Below, one piece after another: positions 1 through 8,309 of a stretch of 64,000 nucleotides of DNA; the first letter of the stretch is position 1; every line of letters starts with the position of its first letter. The notes under the pieces were generated by a model, which was given only the letters and a program-made list of their open reading frames with translations, did not search any database and was not told where the DNA came from. A program made the position numbers and the translations under genes. The DNA is from Stenocarpella maydis (taxonomy: Eukaryota; Ascomycota; Sordariomycetes; Diaporthales; Diaporthaceae). The stretch is taken from contig NQMI01000001.1 in assembly GCA_002270565.1 (NCBI GenBank), positions 930,396 through 994,395 on the forward strand. Reading direction: 5' to 3'.

Positions 1-85
1 AAGTCTAGGGTAACTCCTTACAACGAAGTCTAGGGTAACTCCTTGCACGGAGTACCAACGCCCTGCTGAGCGGTTCCGTTTAACA
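1..85 (-). repeat. LTR fragment (3' LTR of the copia remnant), cut by the window edge
   Basis: This is the reverse complement of the start of the LTR family seen complete at 2325-2877, 11507-12127 and 21729-22307. It ends at the inverted terminus TTTAACA at 79-85. On the minus strand the bases just before the LTR start read AGAAGGGG (86-93), a good polypurine tract. This fixes the piece as the 3' LTR of an element running right to left, in agreement with the RNase H fragment at 247-486. Two copies of the 19-bp U3 motif AAGGAGTTACCCTAGACTT (inverted, one imperfect) are visible. Confidence 0.85.
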
Positions 86-487
86 CCCCTTCTGTTGAAG
101 ATATAGGCCTAATAGGCCTATAGCATTTAACCCTTACTCTTAAAATGGAAACGGGAGAGAGAAATACAAGTAAAGAAAAGCCCCCCTTATAGAAAGAAAT
201 CTATCTACTGAAGAAATAGTGGCTAGAGGGCCCTATTAACCCTCTTCTAATCCACTAACTCTGCTAGACCTAATAGGCCTAGGAACACCTGAAATTTAGG
301 TGCTGGAAGGGCTTTTGTAAGCCCGTCTGCTACCATTTTACTGGTCTCGAGGTATTTAACTTCGAGGGTCCCCTTCTGAACTTCAGCACGTAGGTAGTGG
401 TACCTAAGAAGCGTATGCTTAGTTCGTTGATGGTGTGAAGGGTCCTTAGCAGTGGAGATAGCGCCCGTATTATCTCCATAGAGGATN
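86..487 (-). mobile_element. Ty1/copia pol 3' fragment: RNase H end of the polyprotein
   Basis: Minus-strand translation ending at 247 carries the closing part of a copia polyprotein. It has the RNase H stretch ILYGDNTGAIS, then RTKHTLLRYHYLRAEV, then the family's usual ending VADGLTKALP before a stop. The order RNase H, stop, polypurine tract, LTR is correct for Ty1/copia elements. The frame is open with no RIP stops here, so this copy looks younger than the other elements in the window. It breaks off at position 487, a single 'n' followed by eleven G. To the right the sequence changes to a dioxygenase gene, so the upstream reverse transcriptase, integrase and gag are absent. The break is either a real deletion or an assembly join. 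Confidence 0.85.
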
Positions 488-575
488 GGGGGGGGGGGCG
501 GTGAAGATGATGAGCTCAGGTACAAGCTTCCAGAGCTCCAGCGAGTCTCTTGTCTCGAGATGGCCCAACCATGAA

Positions 576-1489
576 TCACTCCAGGATTTGCTACCACGCA
601 CGACTGTCTAACCACGGCGCAGTACGGCTTCGTCGTCTTCCGCCGGACCGGTCTCACGGACGACAGCCACGTCGCCTTCAGCAGGAGGTTCGGTGAACTC
701 GACAACATCAAGCGGTACCTCACCCCGGGCCGCAAGCTCCGCTACGAGCACCTCGAGCTCTTCGACGCGGGAAACCTCGACGCCGAGGGCGAGGTCGTGC
801 CTGCGGACCACCCGCGGGCGCACTACAACAAGGGCAACGCCCTCTTCCACGTGGACAGCAGCTTCAACCCGCGGCGGGCCTCGTACTCGCTGCTGCGGGC
901 GGTCGCTATCCCCCCGCCGGGCGAGGGCGGCGAGACCGAGTTCGCGGACGCCCGCGCGGCGTGGGACGAGCTGGACCAGGAGACGCGGGCGCTGCTGCTT
1001 GGGGTCGGCAGCGACGAAGGGCTGGTCGGCGCGCACTCGATCAGCCACTCGCGCAAGCTGGCGGACCCAGAGTACTTCCGGAACCTCGACCCCGACGCGG
1101 GGCCCGTGTGCCGGCACAGGGTGGCGCAGGTGCACGAGCCGTCGGGGAGGATGAGCCTGTACGTGGGCGGCCACCTGCACCACGTCGAGGGGATGGGCAG
1201 GGCCGAGTCGGACGCGCTGATCACGAGGCTGAACGAGCACGCCACCCAGCCCAAGTACGTCACGTCTGTGAGCTGGGAGAGCCCTGGGGATCTGGTCATC
1301 TGGGACAACCGAGCCGTCTTGCACCGGGCCACGAGCGGGCCTTTTGAGGGCAGGTTCAAGAGGGATATGAGGCGTACCACTGTCCATGATGATGGAGCGT
1401 ACGCTTATGGCTTGAATGCTGTGGGACAGGAGGCGACCGGTTTTGATTCCTGGTCGAAGCCCGGGAAGAAGAGAACAATCACTGCTTGA
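576..1489 (+). pseudogene. 5'-truncated TauD/TfdA-type Fe(II)/2-oxoglutarate-dependent dioxygenase
   Basis: The open frame runs from after a stop at about 576 to TGA at 1487-1489; the first ATG inside it is at 797. The product resembles fungal TfdA/TauD enzymes, which use Fe(II), O2 and 2-oxoglutarate to hydroxylate small carboxylates or sulfonates. Visible motifs are QYGFVVFRRTGLTDDS at the start of the fold, the iron-binding H-x-D in ALFHVDSSF, the distal histidine in AVLHRATSGPFEGRF and the following arginines (DMRRTTV) that would bind 2-oxoglutarate. The C terminus looks complete; the N-terminal first strand and start codon are missing. The base composition is strongly GC-rich at third positions, unlike the AT-rich DNA to its right, and it shows no RIP stops. 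It lies between copia pieces (LTR at 1-85, LTR from 1813). The left border coincides with the 'n' at 487, so capture by a transposon and chimeric assembly are both possible. Confidence 0.75.
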
Positions 1490-1812
1490 CAGCTTAGAAG
1501 GCTTAACTCATTCTGTGACTGCCAATCTCCCAGTGTTTAGATTTGTTCTCCTCGGCATTTCGGACCCCGTGCACCTCTTGCTCTATGAGCTTCGGTATCT
1601 CTTACTAACTCAAGGCTATAATTTATCAAAGCCAATATAATAATAACCTATAAATTAACACAAGTCTATGTACTGCTAGGCAACATAGACCGGTTGGCTA
1701 ATAGACCAGAATTTCCAACCTCTTCGAAATATCACTAGCAGTATATAGAGCCGTCCCGTTACATAAAACAAAAAAAGTAGTTCCTAATTCTTTAAGGAAT
1801 TAAACCACTTAT
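1490..1812. other. AT-rich spacer between dioxygenase fragment and LTR
   Basis: No gene is seen. The start may hold the 3' untranslated part of the dioxygenase gene; the rest is AT-rich and ends abruptly at the LTR terminus TGTTAAAC at 1813. Confidence 0.5.
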
Positions 1813-2323
1813 TGTTAAACGGAACCGCTCAGCAGGGCGTTGGTACTCCGTGCAAGGAGTTACCCTAGACTTCGTTGTAAGGAGTTACCCTAGACTTTCT
1901 AGCAAGGAGTTACCCTAGACTTGCGAGTCAGGCGATTTTCGCTAAGTACGCCCAGTGCGTGCGTGACGCAAGATGAGTTTGGTGGCCGTGAGTCGATTAT
2001 TTTGGCCTGCATTTGCACCTTAATTCAGACCTCTGCATTACCCTTATTTCTTACCCAAAAGGTATATAACTTAGTGCATTAGATAGCCTGATTTCTGAAG
2101 TTTGTATGTACCTAATTTGGGCATTGCTAGGGCTGTGGTTGGCTAGTTGTTTGGAACCAAAGATGGTGTGTTGGAAGGGCGAATTTTCCGGCATTTGCAA
2201 ATTTGCACCAGAGCCTACCGCAGCGTGCCCAGGGGTGAGACGACGTCGGAGGGTATATAAGGAGGGCTTACAGAAGCCCAACTTAATTCAATACAAAGTT
2301 GTCCAGACCATTGTCAATCGTCC
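1813..2323 (+). repeat. LTR of the copia family, plus orientation, 3'-truncated
   Basis: It begins with the LTR terminus TGTTAAAC and matches the other LTR copies. It carries three copies of AAGGAGTTACCCTAGACTT at 1854-1872, 1879-1897 and 1904-1922 in the U3 part, and a TATA box TATATAAGG at 2254-2262. It stops at 2323, in the R/U5 part, immediately before the single 'n' at 2324, so about 110 bp of the 3' end present in the copy at 11507-12127 are missing. The 76-79-codon ORFs inside it are parts of the LTR and not genes. Confidence 0.85.
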
Positions 2324-2324
2324 N

Positions 2325-2877
2325 TCTGATGAATTTGTGCTATAGAATAGCATTCAGTTCAGCGTGTGTGTATTTCGGCAGGGTCGCAGTATGGTGCTCT
2401 GAGGCGAATTCGGACGATTGACAATGGTCTGGACAACTTTGTATTGAATTAAGTTGGGCTTCTGTAAGCCCTCCTTATATACCCTCCGACGTCGTCTCAC
2501 CCCTGGGCACGCTGCGGTAGGCTCTGGTGCAAATTTGCAAATGCCGGAAAATTCGCCCTTCCAACACACCATCTTTGGTTCCAAACAACTAGCCAACCAC
2601 AGCCCTAGCAATGCCCAAATTAAGTACATACAAACTTCAGAAATCAGGCTATCTAATGCACTAAGTTATATACCTTTTGGGTAAGAAATAAGGGTAATGC
2701 AGAGGTCTGAATTAAGGTGCAAATGCAGGCCAAAATAATCGACTCACGGCCACCAAACTCATCTTGCGTCACGCACGCACTGGGCGTACTTAGCGAAAAT
2801 CGCCTGACTCGCAAGTCTAGGGTAACTCCTTGCTAAAAAGTCTAGGGTAACTCCTTGCTGAGCGGTTCCGTTTAACA
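2325..2877 (-). repeat. Complete LTR of the copia family, minus orientation
   Basis: It reads from the terminus TGTTAAAC (minus strand, 2877) to CATCAGA (2325). It has two copies of the 19-bp U3 motif instead of three and a TATA box at 2473-2481 on the minus strand. Together with 1813-2323 it makes an almost perfect palindrome with arms of about 500 bp, separated only by the 'n' at 2324. It is a solo LTR, with no pol sequence attached on the right. Confidence 0.85.
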
Positions 2878-3625
2878 TATATATCTAATTAGATAGAAAA
2901 TAATGCAGAGAAAAGAGTGAATTAATTATAAAACTAAAAAAATCTCTAAAGCAGCATATAAGGGTTCCGTTATATAACTAGCTATGCTTATCTCTATAAT
3001 AGCTTTAATAAGGTCTTAATTATTACTATTTAATTACTTAATAATTAGCTAGAAATATATAATAATAAGGTGCATTATAGTAATTTATTATATTATGCTT
3101 ATTCTATTTAATGTATTTACTTATTAATTTATTAAAAAAGGTACTTTTACTTAATCTAATTGCTTTATTATAAAAACTAGCTGTTTAAGTCTTACTTTAT
3201 AGTACTTCTTTATTATATAGTATATTTCTTCCCTCTTAGGTGCCCTTCCCTTCCTCTTTATTCTCTCTGGCTGATAAGCAGCCGGCTCCCTCTTGGAGGG
3301 TTTTATTGTTGTTAACCTTAAGAAGGGAAGGGGTAGGGCGGGTAAGCTTGTGGTAATATACTCTCCTTATAAATCCGTAACGCAAGTATATTGAGAATAA
3401 TCGTAATGTAGTAGATTACCGTAATGTACCCTATTAATGTATGTTCCTGACCAACTGTAAATTGAAAGGCCCTTCAAGCGCCATAGCAGTAGCTAAGGGA
3501 ATGATTTTCCTGCACCCCGGAACAATAGAACACAGACCTTTTCAACCACACCATCATTTCCCATGAGCCTGTTCAGGCAAACTAATCGAGTCTCCCTTCA
3601 AACTTCTCCCTGGATAGTAATCCGT
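2878..3625. other. AT-rich flank, no gene seen
   Basis: From 2878 to about 3230 the sequence is extremely AT-rich and TA-rich, as in heavily RIP-mutated DNA, with no readable transposon protein. From about 3240 composition recovers gradually toward the secreted-protein gene. 3430-3625 is likely its 3' flank. Confidence 0.5.
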
Positions 3626-4267
3626 TCAAGCAGGGCGGCTTATTTTAATCACATCCCCCGGCTTCCTGTAACATGTCCCGTTGGTGAAGGTGAGGTCGAC
3701 GTTGCAGGAGGCCTTCTTGATGGCGCTGGCAACGCAGGTCTTGGCTTCCTCGTCCCCGGTCGCTTCCGCCAGCGGGATGGTCATATCGAGGCCGTGGTAC
3801 GCATAGCCGTTGATCTCCCGCGTGCCATATTCCTCGCTGACGTTGTGAAACCGCTCTCCGAGATACCAGTTACTCAGTTTCCCTCGACACTGCGTTCCAG
3901 TCAGAACATATCCTTCAAGACACTCTCAGTTTGATGAGGAAGATAAGAGGAGGGATTGGTGGGTTGAACTAACATCAGCCTTGAGGTTGTCCTGTATGCC
4001 CTTGGCCCAGCCGTGGCTGTTCTGGCCCGTAGGCGTGATGCGGATCAAGTAGAGAAGGAAGACTGAATTTTCCAGGTGCCCCCCCGAGTAGGAGCAGTCC
4101 ACGCTCGGCTTCAGCTGCTCGCTCAATGCCCTCGCGACAGCGCAGTCGGGTGGGGGCCCCTCGTCGCCCCCGGGCGATGCGATGGGTTTCGCCGTCGCGG
4201 TGAGGGGTGCGAGGACAGTCACCACGAGGGCGAGGATGCTCAACTGCATGCTGAGCTTCTGAAGCAA
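3626..4267 (-). CDS. Small secreted cysteine-containing protein (candidate effector), 185 aa
   Basis: Two exons are read here: 4267-3974 and 3889-3626, with an 84-bp intron (GTTAGT..CGCAG, 3890-3973). The product begins with a hydrophobic signal peptide (residues about 7-26, ending ..LTATA) and the mature part has six cysteines, an even number that would suit disulfides: two in exon 1 (PDCAVA, VDCSYS) and four in exon 2 (CRGKL, KTCVAS, KASCNV, NGTCYR). Two N-glycosylation sequons (NVS, NGT) are visible. I recognise no domain. A second ATG seven codons downstream (MQLSILAL) could be the real start. The intron position was chosen because it restores a continuous frame and keeps the cysteine-rich tail, which lies outside the exon-1 ORF. 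Its place beside RIP-scarred repeats is typical of fungal effector genes, but a host-related function is inference. Confidence 0.7.
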
Positions 4268-5540
4268 ACTTTGTGTGTCTTGGAGGGCTACGTTGTGCTT
4301 AGTATGATTGGTTAGATTCTTTTGTTGGGGCGGCAGGCCGAATGATTGTTCTCAAGTAGTATTGGAGGAGAAAGATGTGCAGGAACAAATCGTGCGTGGG
4401 CAGTCTAGAAGACGGCAGTTTTATATTGTGAATTTCAGGCAATTGGTATCCACGCTTCGAGTTACACGGCGAAGCCATCTGCACATGGTTCCTGATGGTG
4501 TTAAACTAGGTTCAGATGGCTTCAACCTTGATGGAGGCGTCTGAGTGTTAAGCTTGATGGCTCGTTCATAGCGCCAGCTTGAATTGATTGTCTAGCACGA
4601 TTTGATACTAAGACTTTTGGTGCGCACTAGTGAGATGCTTGTCTCGCCATTCCCATGGCGGTACGTCCACGGGGGGACATCACATGACGTCGTTGTGGTC
4701 GAGCTAGAGGACTTCCAGAAGGCTTCGATGCGATTTGCACCAGAATAGCGCGGATGTCTCGTTCCTAGTCGGTGCTCTAAAGGAAGCATCACTCAGGAGC
4801 CGTGGTGTTGTTCCAATGAGCTTCGACAAAATAGACACATGGCTGAGTTCCCACTTGCGAGGTCAGAGGCCTGCGCTATCACTCTAGATTAGTTTACTGC
4901 ACAAATGACTATTGCGGATCAGGCTGATGCTGGAATCACTCCCGCCCTCACGGCCGAGTAGGACGCTCGCCAGACTCACGGCTTCCGCTGCAAGATACCG
5001 AAGGTAGATAGATTTGTTTGACTGGCGCGGCGGGTGCAGACGCAACGTAGCAGGCTCAGTAGAAACACTTGGAATGGTCAACAAAGTGGTCAAAGCCCTG
5101 TGAATCGGGGAGTTCTCGTATGGACGAGGGACAACCGGAGGGGGAAATGGAGACTGTTCTTATGACGATGCTCGATCGAGTGGCTGCAACCCCAGATACG
5201 CCTTCAATTGCAACTACATGACGCGGCCGTGTTCGGGACTGCATCACAAGGAATGTTACTATGTAATCGAGGAGCCGTCCTGTACCCCGTCCTGAACCCC
5301 TTGAACGCCATGCATACCCTTTTTGACCCCCCTTGTTATTCCTGTTTGCTTGATTTGTAGACAACGAATGCCGCTTGGGGGTTTGGCCCAGTCCGTCGGT
5401 TCACCAGCGGATCCTCAGGCGTCAGAAGATGAACGTCTCCGCCTCATAGATCGCCATCGCTCTCGTAGTTCGCGAACCTCGGATATCAGCCTCAGCTCTT
5501 GTCCTTGGCTAGCCTTCCTCTTTGTTCCCATATTACATCC
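4268..5540. other. Intergenic, no gene supported
   Basis: This holds the upstream region of the minus-strand secreted-protein gene (left part) and the 3' flank of the deubiquitinase gene (right part). Short ORFs exist in several frames but none has a recognisable motif, splice structure or codon bias. Confidence 0.5.
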
Positions 5541-8309
5541 CTACATAACAGCACAGTCCTTGTCTCTGCTCCCGCCGGCGGCTGTTGGCGGAATGCCCTG
5601 CATGTAGCCTGGGTTCGGCCCCCTTCGATATCCTCCAGGAGACTGTCTTCCGGGGCTCGAGCCAGAGGCAACTCCCGGCGCTCGCGAGCCAGGCAGCCTG
5701 GGGTTATTCACACCTTGCGCGGTGCTGGCGACTGACGGGGTCGAGCTCGAGGCTGGGTGACTTGGGTGCCCTGCAGGAGGTAGGTATGGACTTTGGCGAG
5801 CAGCATCCTCGTATGATGGCGGTGCATCATCATCGCCCTCATCAGCGGGACGGCTTACACCCCGCGCGCGCAATACGGGAGGTACGAGCGGCCGGACTTG
5901 TTGCTGGGCTGGCCGAGGAGAAGAATTATGTGCGCCTCCGCGGCTGGCATTGGCACTCCCGCCGTCTCTGGCGGTCGACGGTCGTCGGCCTGTGTTGGTC
6001 ACATTGTTGGTTGTAGTGTTGCTGTTGGTTTGTCGGAGGCCTACAGGACCCTGTCGAACCGCTTGCCGCTCAATGAACTGCTCGGAGAGCTGGGTCTCTC
6101 TGCGTCGCTGGGCTTGCTCTGTACGATGGCGTTGGTCTTCTTCCTCCTGTAACTGAAGAGCAAGTGCCAGGTCGCGGTCCTCTTGCTCCTTAGGTGACAT
6201 GGGAGGCGCTTCGACCTCGCTCTTCTTCCCCCCCCTGCTTTGAACGACGGTCCACTCTTTCTGTTGGTTCGATGCAGACGCACTGCCCGATGCTGCGTAC
6301 TCGTCGCTCTGAGAGGGCCCGCCAACCACAAGAAAATCACCAGAGAAGAACTCGGAATTCTCGCCATTGACATCTACCAAGGACTCCCAAATAATCTCGT
6401 CATGACCTGCATAGCCAGCATCTGTGACGAGCGCAAATATCTGGAGGGTTTGTGGGTGCCGGTACAGAGTAGAAAAGTGGTCATTCCTGAAGAGAATTGC
6501 CACAGATCCGGGACGCATTGCCTTGGTAATGACCTCAAGACCCCAGGGAGTAAGCTGAGTGGCGGATGTATAGAGGAAAGACTTGATGCTGAGAATGTCC
6601 TGGTAGATGCCTTGCTCCTCTTCAGAGAGGCCGGCCGCAGATGAGCTGCTCAGTTTGTCTTCCAGCTCTTCTTCTCTAAACAGAATGTTTTGAGCATCTT
6701 CGTATGATTCGGCATGTCGTTTAAGGGCTTCATAAACGGGTTCCAAGCGCTGAGGCAGCCACCCATGTATTAACGGGATTCGGAAGGTCCTGTAAAACGA
6801 CATTTCTTTTGTGTCTTCGAACGTGCCAGGGATGAGGTCCCCTCTCTCAGTGGGATGAAGGTGCGTCAACGAAGTCCGTTTGAAAGCCTTCTCTGTCTCT
6901 TCTGTTGGTATGAACCGAGGGTTGACGTTCATCCCAGTATGCAGACCCTTCAGAAATGCATAGAGTTCTGTGATGTCGGGCAACGACTGGTCAGGCGTTA
7001 TCCTCCGCTCTGACATAAGCTCGTCAAAAACGGCATTGAGTAGGAGGTCAAGGCTGATTTGTTCTCTTGTCTTCAGAGTGTTTACGAGAACTGCATCTTC
7101 GGCGTCTGTTGGAGTAGTCAACGTGAGAGCATTGACAAGTGCCATCAGCGGACATGGGCCATTCGCATTCTGCACGAGGATCGGGGATTTCCGCATCGTG
7201 TTGGCTGCGTTGGCATCGTGCCAAGTGATGTTCTTGATCTGGTAGGTCTCCGTCTTCCCGGAAGCAGGCGTGACGGGGAGCAAGGCCAGGGCTTTCTCCG
7301 ACTGCCTAGGGGGAAGCGAGGGTGGGGCTGGCTCAGGCTGCTCATTGTCTTGAGTTGTTTGACCCGACGCCTCGGGAGTGGGCACGTAGCCGATGTCGAT
7401 CAGATTATCCTCGACTCCGCGCGAATCCCCCGGGGCTTTTTCGGTGGCCACGGGAGGCTTCTCGGGGGCTTTCCCCTTATCTAAGGTCGCTACATCATCC
7501 CAGGCATGGCTGTCTTCTTGCTCAAGCTTCTGGTCTTCGAGGGACGTTCTGAAAGAGGGAGGAACCGCTATGGAGGACTTCTCAGGAATGTCATCACCCC
7601 ATTTGCCCTTCTCCTCTGGGGCTGGTGACTGTACGCCTGGAGAGTTCGAGGCCAGGCCTGTGGATGCTGCTCTGGATGGCACTTGCGATGCCCATACCTG
7701 CTGGTCTGGTGCTTGGTCCGGCGGTGCCGCTAGTGTTGGCGGCGCCAGAGAATTTTGGTCACCCAGCGCAGGCTGCCAGGGGTTTGTGCTCGTCTCATCG
7801 AGATCCAGCTTCGCGAAGGCGTCGGTTGGAGGCACTGGGGGCGTCTCGCTGGGTGTTGATGGCATTGCAGCACATCGTTGTGGGTGTGATAGCGACATTT
7901 TCCTCCTGAAAGGGTTCGTTTCCTCGGCTTCGGGACCAGGTTTAGAAGGGTCAAGCGCTGGTGTTGAGGCGCGGTCTGATTCTCCTGCCATAGCCGGCTG
8001 CAGTACACCGGGAGTCGCGCCGCTTCCCTCGTCTGACATTTCACCATTGTCTGCACCAGCGATCCCCTGCTCTTTCGATTGGCCATGCTGGGTTTGAGGT
8101 AGTCTTTCTTCTTCGTCCTCGCTGTCAGTATCCCGCTCCCAGCTATCGGTCTCTGACAGATCTGCGGCATCGTCGAAAGGCGTCTGCGCAGAAGCGGCGG
8201 TAGACTTGGCAGCCGTGGGAGGTTCGGCGCCTGCGCCGTCCAGATTCGAGCTCGAGGCTGTGTCCGGATGTACCATAGCATTCTCCGGCAGCGGCTTGCG
8301 TGTTACCAT
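5541..8309 (-). CDS. MINDY-family (DUF544) deubiquitinase with C-terminal CaaX box, 922 aa
   Basis: One uninterrupted 923-codon frame. The centre is a MINDY catalytic domain (about residues 355-690). It has the nucleophile loop VQNANGPCPLMALVNAL with Cys386 and the histidine motif FRNDHFSTLYRHP with His611, which together match the Cys/His pair of FAM63/MINDY enzymes that trim long K48-linked ubiquitin chains. The N-terminal 350 residues are acidic, Ser/Pro-rich and probably disordered. After the domain come a Gln/Glu/Arg-rich helical stretch (LALALQLQEEEDQRH, like a ubiquitin-interacting motif) and a Pro/Ser/Gly-rich tail. The last four residues are CAVM, a CaaX box predicting farnesylation and membrane attachment. 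The first ATG (MVTRKPLPENAM) is taken as start; another Met twelve codons in is possible. Identification is firm at family level; membrane location is inferred from the CaaX motif. Confidence 0.92.
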   Translation of the reverse strand: MVTRKPLPENAMVHPDTASSSNLDGAGAEPPTAAKSTAASAQTPFDDAADLSETDSWERDTDSEDEEERLPQTQHGQSKEQGIAGADNGEMSDEGSGATPGVLQPAMAGESDRASTPALDPSKPGPEAEETNPFRRKMSLSHPQRCAAMPSTPSETPPVPPTDAFAKLDLDETSTNPWQPALGDQNSLAPPTLAAPPDQAPDQQVWASQVPSRAASTGLASNSPGVQSPAPEEKGKWGDDIPEKSSIAVPPSFRTSLEDQKLEQEDSHAWDDVATLDKGKAPEKPPVATEKAPGDSRGVEDNLIDIGYVPTPEASGQTTQDNEQPEPAPPSLPPRQSEKALALLPVTPASGKTETYQIKNITWHDANAANTMRKSPILVQNANGPCPLMALVNALTLTTPTDAEDAVLVNTLKTREQISLDLLLNAVFDELMSERRITPDQSLPDITELYAFLKGLHTGMNVNPRFIPTEETEKAFKRTSLTHLHPTERGDLIPGTFEDTKEMSFYRTFRIPLIHGWLPQRLEPVYEALKRHAESYEDAQNILFREEELEDKLSSSSAAGLSEEEQGIYQDILSIKSFLYTSATQLTPWGLEVITKAMRPGSVAILFRNDHFSTLYRHPQTLQIFALVTDAGYAGHDEIIWESLVDVNGENSEFFSGDFLVVGGPSQSDEYAASGSASASNQQKEWTVVQSRGGKKSEVEAPPMSPKEQEDRDLALALQLQEEEDQRHRTEQAQRRRETQLSEQFIERQAVRQGPVGLRQTNSNTTTNNVTNTGRRPSTARDGGSANASRGGAHNSSPRPAQQQVRPLVPPVLRARGVSRPADEGDDDAPPSYEDAARQSPYLPPAGHPSHPASSSTPSVASTAQGVNNPRLPGSRAPGVASGSSPGRQSPGGYRRGPNPGYMQGIPPTAAGGSRDKDCAVM

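Noticed and set aside
608..1387. 259-codon minus-strand ORF across the dioxygenase
   Set aside because: Mirror of the GC-rich dioxygenase frame; composition-driven Arg/Val/Pro-rich translation without motifs.
2051..2684. Identical 76-codon ORFs on both strands (2051-2281 minus, 2454-2684 plus)
   Set aside because: They lie inside the two inverted LTR copies and span the LTR TATA box; such ORFs recur with every LTR and are not genes.
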